A stretch of 64,000 nt of DNA from Dipetalonema caudispina (Eukaryota; Nematoda; Chromadorea; Rhabditida; Onchocercidae), in contig JABVXV010000076.1 of assembly GCA_013365325.1 (NCBI GenBank), positions 1 to 64,000 on the forward strand, in the 5' to 3' direction. The translations under genes and the position numbers were made by a program. This document shows positions 63,970 to 64,000 of the stretch, one piece after another. Every line of letters starts with the position of its first letter. Position 1 is the stretch's first letter. The notes under the pieces are model-generated. The model worked only from the letters and a program-made list of their open reading frames with translations. It searched no databases and was not told the DNA's origin.

Positions 63970-64000
63970 CTACGAAGAGAATATGATTATTATCTTTTTG

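Overview
The window is nuclear DNA of a parasitic-type nematode, most probably a filarial or other spirurid worm. It is very AT-rich, with many poly-T/poly-A runs. Genes are split into many short exons with GT..AG introns, and 3' splice sites are mostly TTTCAG/TTTTAG. Several start codons sit 0-40 nt behind such an acceptor, as expected for spliced-leader trans-splicing. A major-sperm-protein (MSP) type exon and nematode-like versions of conserved genes agree. The species cannot be named from the sequence alone. Most real exons are too short to appear as long ORFs, so genes were rebuilt by matching reading frame across splice sites. Coding lengths and phases close exactly for TRMT11, the small secreted gene, hexosaminidase, ABCD4, APP-1 and RPB12.

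Layout. 0-7.5 kb: an isolated MSP-domain exon (-); the complete 11-exon tRNA guanine-10 N2-methyltransferase gene TRMT11 (-); and, inside TRMT11 intron 9 on the opposite strand, a complete 4-exon gene for a small secreted protein with two six-cysteine modules. 7.5-10.9 kb: shared upstream region of the divergent TRMT11 and hexosaminidase genes. 10.9-15.5 kb: complete 10-exon beta-N-acetylhexosaminidase (+). 15.5-25.6 kb: gene-poor, repeat-rich. 25.6-33.3 kb: complete 15-exon ABCD4-type half ABC transporter (-). 33.3-38.4 kb: gene-poor. 38.4-44.2 kb: complete 14-exon cytosolic Xaa-Pro aminopeptidase (-). 44.2-45.3 kb: divergent promoter region with repeated GGTACC and AGGTCA-type sites. 45.3-48.5 kb: SANT/Myb-like nuclear protein (+). 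48.7-51.3 kb: unrecognised single-pass membrane protein (-). 52.4-53.3 kb: tentative small gene (+). 53.4-54.4 kb: RNA polymerase subunit RPB12/POLR2K (-). 55.4-64 kb: C-terminal 12 exons of a large beta-propeller protein (-), whose N-terminus lies beyond the window.

The genes are mainly housekeeping: tRNA modification, lysosomal glycan degradation, lysosomal or organellar transport, peptide turnover and transcription. They do not form one pathway. The most unusual points are the nested antisense secreted-protein gene, an ABCD4 copy with a degenerate ABC signature, a 31-bp repeat carrying a nuclear-receptor half-site in a divergent promoter and again in intron 1, and several unrecognised genes between 45 and 53 kb. 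No tRNA, rRNA, CRISPR array or recognisable transposon was found.
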